Assembly (NCBI RefSeq): GCF_000149955.1
Contig: NC_030998.1
Span: 62,001 to 126,000 of the forward strand
Source of the DNA: Fusarium oxysporum f. sp. lycopersici 4287
Taxonomy: Eukaryota > Ascomycota > Sordariomycetes > Hypocreales > Nectriaceae
Length of the DNA: 64,000 nt
Direction of reading: 5' to 3'
Below are positions 23,139-34,993 of the stretch, one piece after another (the first letter of the stretch is position 1; each line of letters starts with the position of its first letter). A program made the translations under genes and the position numbers. The notes beneath the pieces were generated by a model that worked only from the letters and a program-made list of their open reading frames with translations, ran no database searches and was not told the DNA's origin.

Positions 23139-25706
23139 ATGGAATCCGACGACATCATGCTTCCTTCGCCTCCACCCTCTGCCTTTTCTTTTCTTCGACC
23201 ACCGAGGAATTTGGCGAGTCAATTCGAGCTGACGACGCAGTCGGCATTGCCAGACCACCCTACTGTTGCAGATCTTCCGCGAGCAGTGTGGAGGAACAAA
23301 CGATATGTTTTGGAAGAGTCCTTGTCCCGGAAGGGCTCGAAGGGCCGGAAGAGCTGGATCAAGCGCCATGGATTTTTTCTTGTTGAGATCGACACTAACG
23401 ACAGTCCTTTGAGTCCTTACTGGGCCTGTCGTTTGTGTGACGCGAAGGGTCAGCCTGAGTTCTTCGCCGCTGCTGCTACGAGTTCGGCAGCGGACCATCT
23501 CCGCAAGTATGTGAATGTGAATGTGACGTCGCGAGCTTGAGCACTATTGACCAACGCCAGGTCTCACAGGATTTTCGAGAGCAGTCAAGCAGCTGATCCA
23601 GATCTGTCAACCGATGAATCTGAACGGCCTAAGCGACGACGCTTGCAGTACAGCGCCGTGCCGCGTGCTAGAGTCAAGATGATCCGAGAACTGAGCCTGG
23701 GACTTCTGATCAACACCAATGTTCCTTTTTCCTTCTTCAGCGATACATTCTTTCAGCAGCTCGCTTGGCAGCTTGACCCTCACCTAGCTGACCAGATACC
23801 ATGGAGCCGGCAATCGATGGGCCGTTTGCTGGATGACACGTACAAGTCTAAGAAAGATGAGATCAAGCAGGAGCTCTCAGATGCCCTTACTAAAATCCAT
23901 CTGGGGTTCGACCTGTGGACATCGCCTAATCGGCATGCTGTTATGGCAGTCACAGCTCATTTTCTTGACCGCCAGGGCAAGCACCAGTCGCGCCTATTGG
24001 CACTCCGTCGCCAGCTAGGGTGTCATAGCGGAGAAAGTCTTGCGGTGACGCTCGGGCAAGTTGTGCGAGAATGGAAGATAGAGGACCGAGTCGGAACCGT
24101 GATCTCGGACAACGCATCTTCAAACGACAGCTGTCTCGTGAACTTTTACGGAGATCTCGACGCAGAGATGAGTCTGGCGGACGTTCGGGCCAGACGTATG
24201 CGCTGCTATGGGCATATCCTGAACCTGGTTGCTCGCGCCTTTCTCTACGGCGAAGATTTCGAGTCTTTCGAGGCCGAATCGCAGGTATTTGATCTTCTCG
24301 GCCGGCGCGAGGATGACCTACGACACTGGAGAAAGAAAGGGCCGGTGGGAAAGCTCCACAATGTTGTCAAATTCATCAGATCTTCCCCTCAGAGGTGTGA
24401 GCTCTTCAAAAGGATCTCACGCGAGAACGACGAAGCACAAGAATACCTCTTGGCGAGTGAGTCGACGGCAGAGCTAGAGGTCGTAATGAATAACGATACG
24501 AGATGGAACTCCACTTATCTCATGATCTCTCGAGCGCTCGTCAAGCAGGGAGACATCAGGGCGTTCTTGGTCCACCCAGAAGTGGAGAAATGGCTACCGG
24601 AGGCCGACATGCTGAAGGGAGATGACTGGAGACTGTTGGCAGAAATCAAACTTATTCTTGAGCCATTCTATCTACAGACTATGAGAACGCAGGGCTGGGG
24701 CAGCGAAGGAGGTAACGGACGGCTCTGGGAAGTGATGACGGGTATGGAGTACTTGCTGGAACACCTAGAGGATCGGAAGCTGTTCCATCATGCCGTTCCA
24801 GACGAGGCAGGGGGGCAGGACACCAACTCGCAGGCCGAGCTGGCTCGAGGGCGACCAGACCGTAACCGGCAGCTTCCTGCTCGATTTAGGGATTGCGAGA
24901 CGGATATCCATCCGCGAAAGTCCAGGCAAGGCCCCTTGTCAGATCGTGGCTCGAGACAATGCGATGATGGATCAGGCAAGCCATCAGGATCATTAGGAAT
25001 CGATGACATGGGAAAGGATCACCGACACTATTTAAGACTGTCCATCATGACTGCCTGGCAGAAACTAAACGAGTACTACACCAAGCTTGGAGACTCACCG
25101 TTGTTCGCTGCATCCATCATCCTCCACCCATCACTCGGCATGAACTATCTGGAGGTGAACTGGGCGTCGGAAGAGCAGCTTGTGTGGGTGAGGGATGCCA
25201 AAATTGGACTGTCTGACTACTTGGACCGTTGGTACCACTGCAACCGGCCGGTGGATGAGCAGCAGAAGATGATCATGGACACATCGACATCCTTAAGCGT
25301 ACCAAGGACGACAACTGAAGTTAGCGTGTTCAAGCAATGGATTAAAAGCAGGACAGCGAAGACCACGGTGATGGGAAGCGAGCTTGAGCGGTATCTGCGG
25401 CTAGAGCCGCAAGAGACTGAGGATCCAATCGAGTGGTGGATGGCTCACCAGGGACAATTCCCGATGATCAGCCAATTGGCTCTCGATATACTCGCGATAC
25501 CGGCGATGGCGACTGATTGCGAGAGGTCGTTCAGCCTAGCCAAGCTAACGCTGACGACGCAGAGGCTTTCGATGACGACGGAAACGCTGGAGAAGTTACA
25601 ATGCCTTAAGAACTGGGTCAGACATGGTGCGGTGAAGCTAGGGGCGACAATAGGTGGGGGGGAGGAGGTCCAATGGGAGATTGGAGATGTTAGCATGGAA
25701 GCATAG
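23139..25706 (+). CDS. hAT-family transposase
   Basis: Two exons (23139-23506, 23561-25706; 54-bp intron) give 837 residues. A BED-like zinc finger ('WACRLCDAKGQ' with a downstream 'ADHLRKSH') spans the splice. An RNase-H-like core follows: 'IHLGFDLWTSPNRHAVMAV' (first acidic residue) and 'RVGTVISDNASSND' (second), then 'MRCYGHILNLVARAFL'. The C-terminal dimerisation domain is intact: 'PAMATDCERSFSLAKL...LEKLQCLKNW'. It cuts and pastes the element and binds the terminal and subterminal repeats. The stretch around residues 430-500 is polar, low in conserved content and might contain an unrecognised intron. No disabling stop is present, so the enzyme could be functional. Confidence 0.9.
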
Positions 25707-25811
25707 AGAGTCAGATTTGAAATATTTGAAATATTTGAATAAATATTTCAAACAACAAATCCAGTCTTGAGAGTTATCAAATATCTCAAATATGACCCCG
25801 GATTTGATTTG

Positions 25812-25832
25812 TTTGATTTGAGGGCAGCGCTG
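25812..25832 (-). repeat. hAT right terminal inverted repeat
   Basis: Inverted partner of 16600-16620 (18 of 21 bases). Confidence 0.85.
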
Positions 25833-25840
25833 TGCCCATG
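25833..25840. repeat. hAT target-site duplication, right copy (TGCCCATG)
   Basis: Identical to 16592-16599. The sequence to its right is the original 5' flank of the aminotransferase. Confidence 0.9.
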
Positions 25841-26167
25841 ATGACTTGGTTTGAAATCCAATAACTTCGTGGTATGGCCGGGATGCCAGGTTTGACGACT
25901 AAACGATGAGCTTTTATTCCTTTGAAAACCTGCATCCGATGGACCCTAAGTATCGACTAAGTTTCCAGCCGATCAACCCCATTTTCGTTAGCGGCTGCGT
26001 CTAAGAAACCGAGGTCTCTCGTCTCGGCAATACATCGGCTACGTTCCTCCATATTACCCCATATTACTCAGCTCATCAATGTTGGCTAAAAACAAGAACC
26101 TCGCCTTCTTCATCGGCTAGTCTACAACTAACTTCGCCGTGTTGGGTCTCCACGTTAGGAATGCGCA
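25841..26167. promoter_or_regulatory. Former shared divergent promoter (aminotransferase / Zn2Cys6 gene)
   Basis: These 327 bp run from the displaced upstream edge of the aminotransferase start codon to the ATG of the regulator. Before the transposon arrived, the two genes would have been divergent across this stretch. No repeated operator was recognised in it. Confidence 0.6.
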
Positions 26168-28695
26168 ATGTTATCCGGCATGAGCCAGCAAACCGATGCT
26201 ACACCCGTCATTCGCCGAAGTCGTATTGCCTGCAAGGCTTGCCACCAGAGGCGGGTCAAGTGCGATGCTGCTGATGGAATACCTTGTATGCATTGCCGTA
26301 CACGAAATACAACTTGCGAACTGATCGAATCGAGAAGGGGAAGGTCTGTACTCCATATCTAGTTACATTGACTCCGGTAATCTCGTGCAAGTATACTGAT
26401 TGGCTTGTCAAAATAGATACATTCGGCAGAAACCCAGCAAACCACACCGTAGGCCCATGCGTAATCGTTCAGGTCCAGTGGCGAACCCTTCTGATGACTC
26501 AGTATCTTTGCCCGATACCACAATACATGTTTCTACCCTCGAGGAGAACTCTGCGACTCAGGTGCCTCTTGTGACTGTAACCGACTCGGTTCCTGCACAA
26601 GACGCGCCAGACAAGCGGTCATGTCCATCAGACAACTCACTGACCCTGTCGTCAATTATTCAGATGGTTCGCCGCGCCAAAGAGAGCGGTTCTGGAAATT
26701 TTCATATTAATGAACAAGAATCCATACCTTTAGTGGATAAAGTGAGTCTTCAATCAGAGCCAGATCTGGGCGGGCCTCTTTCTTTGCAAGATGCTCTGAT
26801 TATGCCTGATCCGCGAGTCAGTGACCAGCTAATCGTGTCCTTCTTCACAAATTTCCATCCTGCATATCCCGTGATTGATAGACGGTCATTCATAGATCTG
26901 TATAAGCAAGGTCATGCCTCTCCTCTGCTCTTACATGTCATCTACATGACTGCCCTTACCTGTGGTCCTGAAAGTCTTTTCCAATTGGCTGGGCACTATG
27001 ATCGCACTTCTGCCAGGAAGGCACACTACCTTTGTGCAAAGACCTTATATGATGCCGGTCATGAGAAGGATGCAACACACCTTACCGCAGCGCTGCATTT
27101 GCTCAGTTTCTGGTGGCTTGGGCCTAGCGATCAAAAGGACTCGTGGTATTGGCATGGATGTGCCGTGACTTTGGCGCAGTCTCTAGGGATGCATCGCTCG
27201 TACGTGACACCATCCATAGATCTTGCTTTATGAATCACGGAAACTAAGATGACCTGTTCACAGCTTAGCCCAACGTGGCATGAGTCCACGTCTGACATCT
27301 ATCTGGAAACGGGTATGGTGGTCAATATACGTGAGTCCGTTCCCTCAGATTACCTCCTCCGGAGCTCGTAGCTAATTCGATAGGTCCGTGACCGGCATTC
27401 TGCTGCAGCATTAGGTCGGCCTTGTCGTATTCGAGACGAGGATTGTGATATCGAACCGCTGAACGAAAGCGATCTTCATGTTGATTCTGTTCATGAAGGG
27501 GAGCTACTGCCCTTACAAGAACCCTACCATGTAGCCTATTTCCTCGAAATCACGAGATTGTCGGTAATACGTAAGTTCCAGTCGTCACTGGATTACCGTT
27601 GGCTCATATTCACACTGCATAGTTGGCAATATTGTCATTGGAGAATTTAGCCCGCATCGACCAGCGCTGGAAAAGTTCGACGCCACTTCATCCCTAAATA
27701 AGCTTCGGAGTTGGCGTTCCGAATTACCGCAGATGTTGGTTAATGAGTTTTCTGGCAGACCTACTGGCGCATCATTCTGGGCTAGTATGCTAGATGTTTC
27801 CTACCAGTTAGGATATCCACTCTACACCAATTACATAGGTGTTACTAACAAAGGCCCAGAAACGCTCTTATTCTCCTGTTTCGACCTAAAGCCACGGAAT
27901 GTCAGACATTCCCGGAGGAAGAACGACAACTACAGGCTCGAAAGGCGGCCGACACCATCACACGCACCGCTGAAGACCTTCTCGCTGCCGAGATGATGCA
28001 TTTTGCGCAACTTCACCTGTAAGCTTGACCTGATCACTCGCAGCTTGAAATGGTCTTAAAGTATATCATCTAGTGTGCCGTCGCTATTCAGCGCTCTGTC
28101 TATCCATACTCTCGCCATCAGCCAAAAGAACACAATACATCGGCAATTGGCAGAGAATAAATCACGACAATGCATATTGGCATTAAGCGAGTTAGCCAAA
28201 ATCTGGCCAGTGGGCATGTGGGTGGTAAAATCGTTCTCGAATCTTCTGAGGCGATTGCTTAGCCGAGGATCTCTACCGAGTCAAGAACCGCAGCCATACA
28301 TACCATCTGGAGATAGGACGGAAAATGGTGGTAACTCAGCGCCCCACCCCCAGCCGAACATTGCACTTGACGAGCCTTTGCTTGCCGTTGAACCTAACAC
28401 CGAGCCTGGCCCTAGGACACCAATTCCAGAGCGCGACGTCTCCAACACAACAGACGAATTTCTTCTCGGCAGCTTATCAAGTGGCGCTCCAACAGCTCAA
28501 TTCTTTCAACCTCATGCTTATCCTGACTACTTCTTAGGAACTATGGACCAATCCGAGTATGATTCTGCCTGGTATGACAGCCTTGAAAACATGCTTGATG
28601 TGGAGCTGTTACAAAAAGAACTTGGTATGGGCTCCTCAGGTGGTTCCCTGAGCCTCGGTTCTCATAAAGTGGGCACAGATGGAGAGCACCATTGA
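26168..28695 (+). CDS. Zn2Cys6 transcription factor with fungal-specific middle domain (CTF1-like)
   Basis: Seven exons (26168-26343, 26417-27199, 27264-27330, 27384-27570, 27623-27806, 27860-28018, 28074-28695) give 725 residues. The zinc cluster at residues 22-49 reads 'CKACHQRRVKC' then 'CMHCRTRNTTC', giving the six cysteines. The fungal-specific domain follows ('FFTNFHPAYPVIDRRSF', 'SLGMHRS', 'KRVWWSIYVRDRHSAAALGRP'). The C-terminus is acidic and Ser/Pro-rich, as in activation regions. The overall pattern resembles the cutinase regulator CTF1 type (from memory of the family). Its place between the aminotransferase and an MFS exporter makes it the best candidate for local cluster control. 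Confidence 0.87.
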
Positions 28696-29113
28696 ATTCC
28701 GAGGGAACCGTTCAAGGCCTTGACCAACATACTGTTTTATGATTCTGTGGGCTGGCAGGCCTGACGAGTGTGTCAATTTCTACGCGAAAGCACCTGAGCC
28801 AGGTCCGAGCATGTTTGCGTTGTGCCAATAACCTCGGCTTCTTGGTCACCAGCTTGCCACCATGCCAGAAATCAGTGGCAGGACGCATGGTCTCAGGGTG
28901 ATCTTGCCATAAAACGTAACCAAACGGCCGTATCTGTCTTCTCTTACAACCTGTAGCTTTTTCTTATCGATCACTTATTGTTCCTGGCTATTTCAAAGTC
29001 GAAGCTGTGCATACTAGTCAATCCTTTACAGCTGAAAGTTATCCGTCCGAAATCGACGAATCGAATTCCGCGTACTCCTTCTACTATCTTCCAACGGACA
29101 ACACTGCTTCAAA
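28696..29113. other. Intergenic, promoter side of the MFS exporter
   Basis: 418 bp with no ORF or repeat of note. Confidence 0.45.
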
Positions 29114-30915
29114 ATGACGTCCAAACTTGACGGGTTGAGTTTCCAAGATAGCAGGACTCCGAATCATTGGAGCGAAATTCTACTACAGGACCAACTTCCC
29201 GAGGCTGCAAACCAAGATGCTGTCTTGGACACATTTGACGAGACGTTCAGGGTTGAGTTTGAAGACGACCATGATCCCTTTTCTCCAAGGAACATGCCGC
29301 TCCTCAACAAGTGGTTGATCGTGATGGTCGTTTGTACAGCAACTATATGTGTGTTAGTAAAGCTTAAGCCCATTGAAGTCAAAGAGGCAATCTAACTCTT
29401 CAAGAACCTGCACCAGTTCAATCTACACGACTACATACACCCAACTCGAGCGCGACTTTTCCGCAACGAGGATATCATCTGTTCTCGGTCTTTCTACGTT
29501 CGTGCTGGGCATAGCTTTCGGGCCCCTGCTTACTGGCCCATTGAGTGAGCATTACGGACGAAGGTTAATCTACCTTGTCTCGTGGTCTATGTTTCTAATT
29601 TGGACCATTCCATCAGCTCTTGCGCAAAATATGCTCACTCTCATCATCACTCGCTTCTTCAACGGGTTCTTCGGGAGTGCCTTTCTCTCCGTTGCCGGTG
29701 GCACGGTTGGGGATATTTTCTCAAGGGACCAATTGCAAAGACCAATGGTCTTAGTGTCATTGGCGCCCTTCATAGGTCCCTCAATTGGTCCTCTGCTGGG
29801 TGGATTTATCAACTCGTATCTTCATTGGAGATGGACCTACTACCTCATCCTTGTATGGGCTACTATATTGCTCATTGGTGTTGCTTTCGTTCCAGAGACA
29901 TTTCATCCCATTGTCTTGAAGATCAAGGCTCGAAAGCTTAGAAGCGAAACAGGTGACGATCGCTATTGGGCATCGGGCGAGCAAATGAACAAGACGAGGT
30001 GGAAAACCGTTGCACTTACGCTGATGCGTCCGTTTCAACTATTTTTTCTCGAACCAATGTGCTTGTGTTTGAATCTTTATTCGGCCACCTTGTTGGGAAT
30101 TCTATATCTCTTCTTTGGAACTCTGCCTCAGATATTTCGGACAAATCATGGCATGAATCTCTGGCAAAGTGGCCTTACCTTCCTCGGTATTATTGCTGGC
30201 ATGATTGTCGCAGCAGCGACCAACCCGGTCTGGATCCGCATTCGGTTCTGGCTGCTGGACAAGCACAAAGGAACGCGGGCATACGGACACAGTCATCCTG
30301 AATATCAATTACCACCCGCCATTGCCGGTGGCGCCTTGATTCCCATAGGTCTTTTTTGGTTTGCATGGACTACGCAAGGAAATGTCCATTGGCTAGTACC
30401 AGTTATGGGTTCCTCGCTATTTGGTTGTGGGTTAGTGTCTGCTCGTTCGGCTCTTGTTTTCTGTGTCTTATTTTAGTGATGAGATAGGGCTTGCTGACTT
30501 TGTAGAAAGCGTTATATTAGTCTTCAACGGGATATTTACATTTCTGGTATGTCACAGCCACTTACCCCCTTAGATGTCCAGCAGGCCCTCAGAATAACTA
30601 TCCTCAAAGTATTAACACAATGTTCACAGGTAGAGGCGTATAGCAATTATGCTGCTTCAGCACTTGCATCGAACAGTTTTGCAAGAGCCTGTATCGCAGG
30701 TGTGTGTTTTCTGGTTTCTACCTTGCTATAGTTCTCAACTTTAACGCAATTTATCAGCTGCATTCCCACTGATACAGCTCCCGATGTATGACAAATTAGG
30801 CTATCGTTGGGGTACGAGTGTGCTGGCGTTCATGACAGTTGCCATGATGCCTTTTCCCTGGCTTTTCTTCAAGTACGGCAAGATTCTACGAAAGAATAGT
30901 CGGTTTGCATCATGA
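29114..30915 (+). CDS. MFS drug:H+ antiporter (DHA1 type)
   Basis: Five exons (29114-29352, 29405-30430, 30510-30546, 30630-30699, 30758-30915) give 509 residues. A cytosolic N-terminus ending 'DHDPFSPRNMPLLNKW' leads into the first membrane segment. Then come 'GIAFGPLLTGPLSEHYGRR' (loop 2-3 motif), 'RFFNGFFGSAFLSVAGGTVGDIF' and 'APFIGPSIGPLLGGFI', the antiporter motif C that marks exporters. Second-half features include 'VEAYSNYAASALASNSFARA', also usual for DHA1. It probably exports small toxic molecules or a pathway product. It follows the Zn2Cys6 gene on the same strand, consistent with product export or self-protection for the upstream genes (inference). Confidence 0.87.
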
Positions 30916-32304
30916 TGAGTTGAGGACATGTCAAGGCTTCGTGAAAGCTTTGTTAGCTATGGTATGTTTATACCATGGGGTTGACAGACAATTGATTCTG
31001 CAGTGTTTCTAGATTCAATGTTTGGCAGTTTACATATGACTATGAACTTGTATAGGAGATCTGCACTCCAGACCGAGATGATGGCACAGACAGTACGAGC
31101 AAAGACGAGTTAGCGCTTTTACTGACTATAGTGAAACGAACAATCATATTCAACTATACCTTACTTGCGGTTTAGTGAGGCCCAACGCCCCAAGAGCCCC
31201 TACGAGCATGGCTCAAAGTAGAGAGTGGCTTAGTTCTCCTCACTGTAACTGTAATGCCAGAGAGTCCTTACTTGGCACTTTCCTCCTCAGATATTCTGTA
31301 CCACGAGGATGACTCCCGGCTGTTCCTCGGTCTTTGATATATGACGCCGTTCCACTTCATGGTGCGGTCAACACATCAGTTAAGGAGATAAAACAATCAA
31401 TACCAATGCATCTAATTTGGCAGAGGAGGGTTGTCAAATACTGGAAGCAGTAAGATGTCAATTTAGAGTTTTAGCTTTAAAACATTCAATGCTTGAACTT
31501 CCCAAATTTCCTTAAGTAAAGCTCTAGCATTCTAGGCTCCCCACTATCTCAGTCTCTACCAAGAGGTCTAGGGCGCGAATTCGGGGACATGGGGATAAAT
31601 TGGCAGTGCGAGTTAAGTGTAGCCGTACCTCATCTAAAATCGGCAAGTACATTCATACGCTCGCAACTAGTAGCTGTATGACATGTATACAGTGCTTAAG
31701 TATACATATGCTCGACCTGTGGGGTTATCTTATGTTTTCAAGGGTTATTGTTAGAGAGAAAGCTACAAGTGCTTAATACTGTTTCGAGTGGATCTTCGTC
31801 ACTTGGTTTTGTCACTAACCGTGTCATAGTAGCTGAACGAAATTCCGGTTATCGTAGAGCTTGAGACTATAGCCAGCTATACTCACAAACGGCAATAGGA
31901 TATATAACTAATTATCAGATTATGCGATATAGAATTCCTCCCAGTATAACTGCTTCTCAAACTCTATCGTGTCTGAGGTAACTGTTATTTCTCCCTCCTT
32001 TACTTTATAAAATAAATGCCAAAGTCATTATGGCTAGTTGGTTTAAGTGAAAGCGGCTTTGTCTTCGTCATCAATGGACTACTTTCTCCCTTATAAATCC
32101 TTGCTTAATATGCCTTATTGAAATTAAAAGAGCCTTTAAGACCAAACTTTAGATAGCAGAAGGGCCTCTATTAAATTGCCTTTCAATTGGTTTTATATAT
32201 CTCCCTCCTATACTCCCGATTTCGCTTAGTCAACCGACCCCGCACGCGGGAACAACCTTTTATTATTTTTCGGACAGTGCAACTGGATCTTCGTAACCTT
32301 CACA
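30916..32304. other. Intergenic region, no gene recognised
   Basis: About 1.4 kb. No domain-bearing frame or clear repeat. Confidence 0.5.
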
Positions 32305-34637
32305 ATGACTTCAACACACGACAGGGCGCCCTCAGACTCGCTATCTAATCGAGTTCCAGGTCAAGTATGGTATGTTGCCACCGCTCATCGCAATTTATAA
32401 CCACTTTTTGGATGTCTTATGCTAACACGAGTTGGATAGTGACCGTTGTCGACAGTATGTCCTATATTACAGAATGCAACCATCGCTCCCCACTAATACA
32501 GGCCTTAGAAGGAAGATTCGATGTCATGGCCAAGAACATGATGTATGTAATATGCATCTTCCCCCTGTATAAGCGTTGCTGATCCCTTCTTGTAGTGTTC
32601 TCCATGTCTCCAAGCCAATGTTGTCTGTGTTACAACTGCTAAGCTGAAGAGAAACAGGAAGCGTAAAAGGCAAGACGTCCATTTCCGCCATGTTAGATTA
32701 GATCGATTCCTAACCTATTATAGTTTCTACGAGGCTGAAGGCATTGAGCAGCGCCGTGAAACACCACCAGATATTTCCCAATATGCCACAGACACCGGCT
32801 ATCTACAGGATGCAGCACTCGCAATATCTCCAACGAATGCCAGAACTCCCCGGCCGCTTCCCTTTCAGCCGGCTGCTCAAGGAACAATACTCCCTACTGC
32901 ACCCAGCTCATCTGGCCATCAAACGAGCACCGCCCAGGTGAACGAGCCTGTGATTGGTCATATGGGCCGTCTTGTAGCGGATGGTCGACAAGCACCTATG
33001 TTTGGCGGTTCAACTACAGGTGTCCACTTCATAAGTCAAGCTGAACAGCAGCTTCAACTTCTCCACATGCATAAGGATGCACTTCCCAGCTGCGCATATG
33101 GCCTATACCTACATAGTCCTTGGGAAGCTTCAGTCCACAGTCCTGCGTCGCCAGTGGTGGATATTATCGCTCAACTTCCTCCGAACACAATTGAGATTGT
33201 GGAAGCGACTATAGACAGATGGACGCCATTGTATCCTATTGTTCACAAGTCATCGACAATTGATGCCATCCATGGGCTACTGAGCTCGTATCAAAGTCGA
33301 GGCTATGATGTTGTTATCCTTTACCAAACACTTGCTCTACTTGCATTAGGAATGATTGGCCAGAAACGAGATTGTATACAGCAGCACAATCACTTCTTGT
33401 GTGCCTCTGAACCCTTTTACATGATTTCCACTACTTTGTTGGAAAGAGTGATTGGCCAGCCATGTTTGCAAAGCTTGCAGGGTCTAGTAATCACACAGAT
33501 ATATGTTCAGCTGTCAGGGCGCTATTCAACAGCATCCCACATATCCGGTCTAGCTACCCGACTGGCTCAGACTTTGGGACTGCATCGACATTCCGATCGA
33601 TTCAAGTTTGACCCCCTCGAGACGGAACTGAGAAGGCGGGCATGGTGGTGCCAGTATTCCTTAGATGCGTATGCCAGTAACTCAAAAATTTGCCCTGTTG
33701 CGTTGTTACTGACTCCTTCCCCAGGTTCTCAAGCGCGTATCATGGAATGCCCCGTCTGATTCGCGATCAAGATGTTGATACCGATTTCCCGACAAGTGTC
33801 GATCATAACCTCTTGTCTCGCACTCATGTCGAATTCCCTTTACCGGGTGAGAGATCACAAGTAGATACAGCCATTAGTCTGTTCAAGCTTGCTCGCATTA
33901 TTGGCCGTACTCTTGAAGACCTCTATACTACAACCCGGCGCCGAGGAGGCGTTGCTAAGATTGCACGTCTACAAGCTGAGCTTAACATGTGGGAGCGGGT
34001 TGTTCTTGAACCTGAGCTTGAATCTGAGCCGGCCACGTCGGTGACTACCAAGTCTCTAGAGGCCACGTTTTTGAGAGTTGTACACTGCGTTGCTACAATT
34101 CACATACATCGACCGGCTTTGTCGTTTACAACCGCAGACCCCCAATTCGTTTCATCTCTCAAAGCATGCGGGCAGGCTTCTGCTAACCTTGTTGAGTTGT
34201 TGTCTTCTAGTCTAGGCACGCTGGGGACAAATCATGCCACAGGTCAAGTCATGATGGGCGACTGGCCAGAGACTATGCTTGTCACACTTCTCTATCCCAA
34301 TGGAATACACATGTTGTGGCAAGCAGGGTTAACAATCCTGTTCACGGGCTGGAAAGGGTATCCTGTAACAGTCGATCAAGACGAGAATCTGATTCAAATA
34401 TGTGTTGCAACACTGAGGGAGTTTCGTAGGCATACAGATGATGTTGGGAACCATATTGGCCAATGTGCTGATGTTTTAGAGCTACTTTGCAAGAAGGTAT
34501 TCTCTGAGTTGGAAGCACTGCCTGATCTTGAGCAGCTTCAGTGGAATATTTGGGATTGGCCAATAGCATCAGCGCTGGAACTTGTAAATACTCTTGATAT
34601 AATACCCTTGGATTTAAACTTAAATCTATATCAATGA
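32305..34637 (+). CDS. Zn2Cys6 transcription factor with a 15-bp microexon in the zinc cluster
   Basis: Five exons (32305-32369, 32440-32454, 32509-32542, 32596-33668, 33725-34637) give 699 residues. The zinc cluster is assembled from exons 1 to 4: Cys at the exon 1/2 join, 'DRCRQ' from the 15-bp exon 2, 'RKIRCHGQEHD' from exon 3 and 'CSPCLQANVVC' from exon 4. The result is a textbook C-x2-C-x6-C-x6-C-x2-C-x6-C. A basic linker follows ('KLKRNRKRKRQ'). The fungal-specific domain shows 'DRWTPLYPIVHKSS', 'TLGLHRHSDRF' and 'RRRAWWCQYSLDAFSSAYHGMPR'. The microexon was inferred because every other joining breaks the cluster. Target genes are unknown. Confidence 0.85.
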
Positions 34638-34993
34638 ATATAAGACTTTTAAAGAAAGGATTTTATTTTGCTTATTTATATTTTATATCAGTCCATTATT
34701 GCACAAGTGTCTCTGTCTTTCCCTCTTTGCTAGCTCTGATTTATATTTTGTCTAGTAGCCAGGTCTATTGGGACGGGGCAGAATCTAAAAATGGGTTTTG
34801 TGGATCTTTGCTTATGTCGGAGTTAAAAAGAGTTTACAGTTGACTCCGGTTAATCATTTGCTTGGAGAGCAATACCAAGCTTCATCCAAGCCTGAGGGTA
34901 AGATCTTGACGTCAACAACGTACGTCCCATCGTGGGGCCGATCAAGCCGCAATGAGACAAAAACAGAATTATCAAATCAACTGAGATGTAGCC
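34638..34993. other. Intergenic between two convergent regulators
   Basis: 356 bp, AT-rich in the first part, with nothing recognisable. Confidence 0.45.

Larger units (their letters stand above)
16600..25832 (+). mobile_element. hAT DNA transposon carrying a nested LINE
   Basis: The element begins with CAGCGCAGCCCCCAGATCAAA and its right end, read inverted, is CAGCGCTGCCCTCAAATCAAA (18 of 21 match). The identical 8-bp duplication TGCCCATG flanks it; 8-bp duplications and CAGNG termini are hAT hallmarks. Both subterminal zones (about 16611-16745 and 25710-25820) are AT-rich with many CAAAT/ATTTG words, as expected for transposase binding sites. It encodes a transposase at 23139-25706. Without the LINE and one copy of its duplication the element would be about 3.1 kb, a normal autonomous hAT size. 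The LINE sits in the 5' untranslated part of the transposase unit. Confidence 0.92.
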
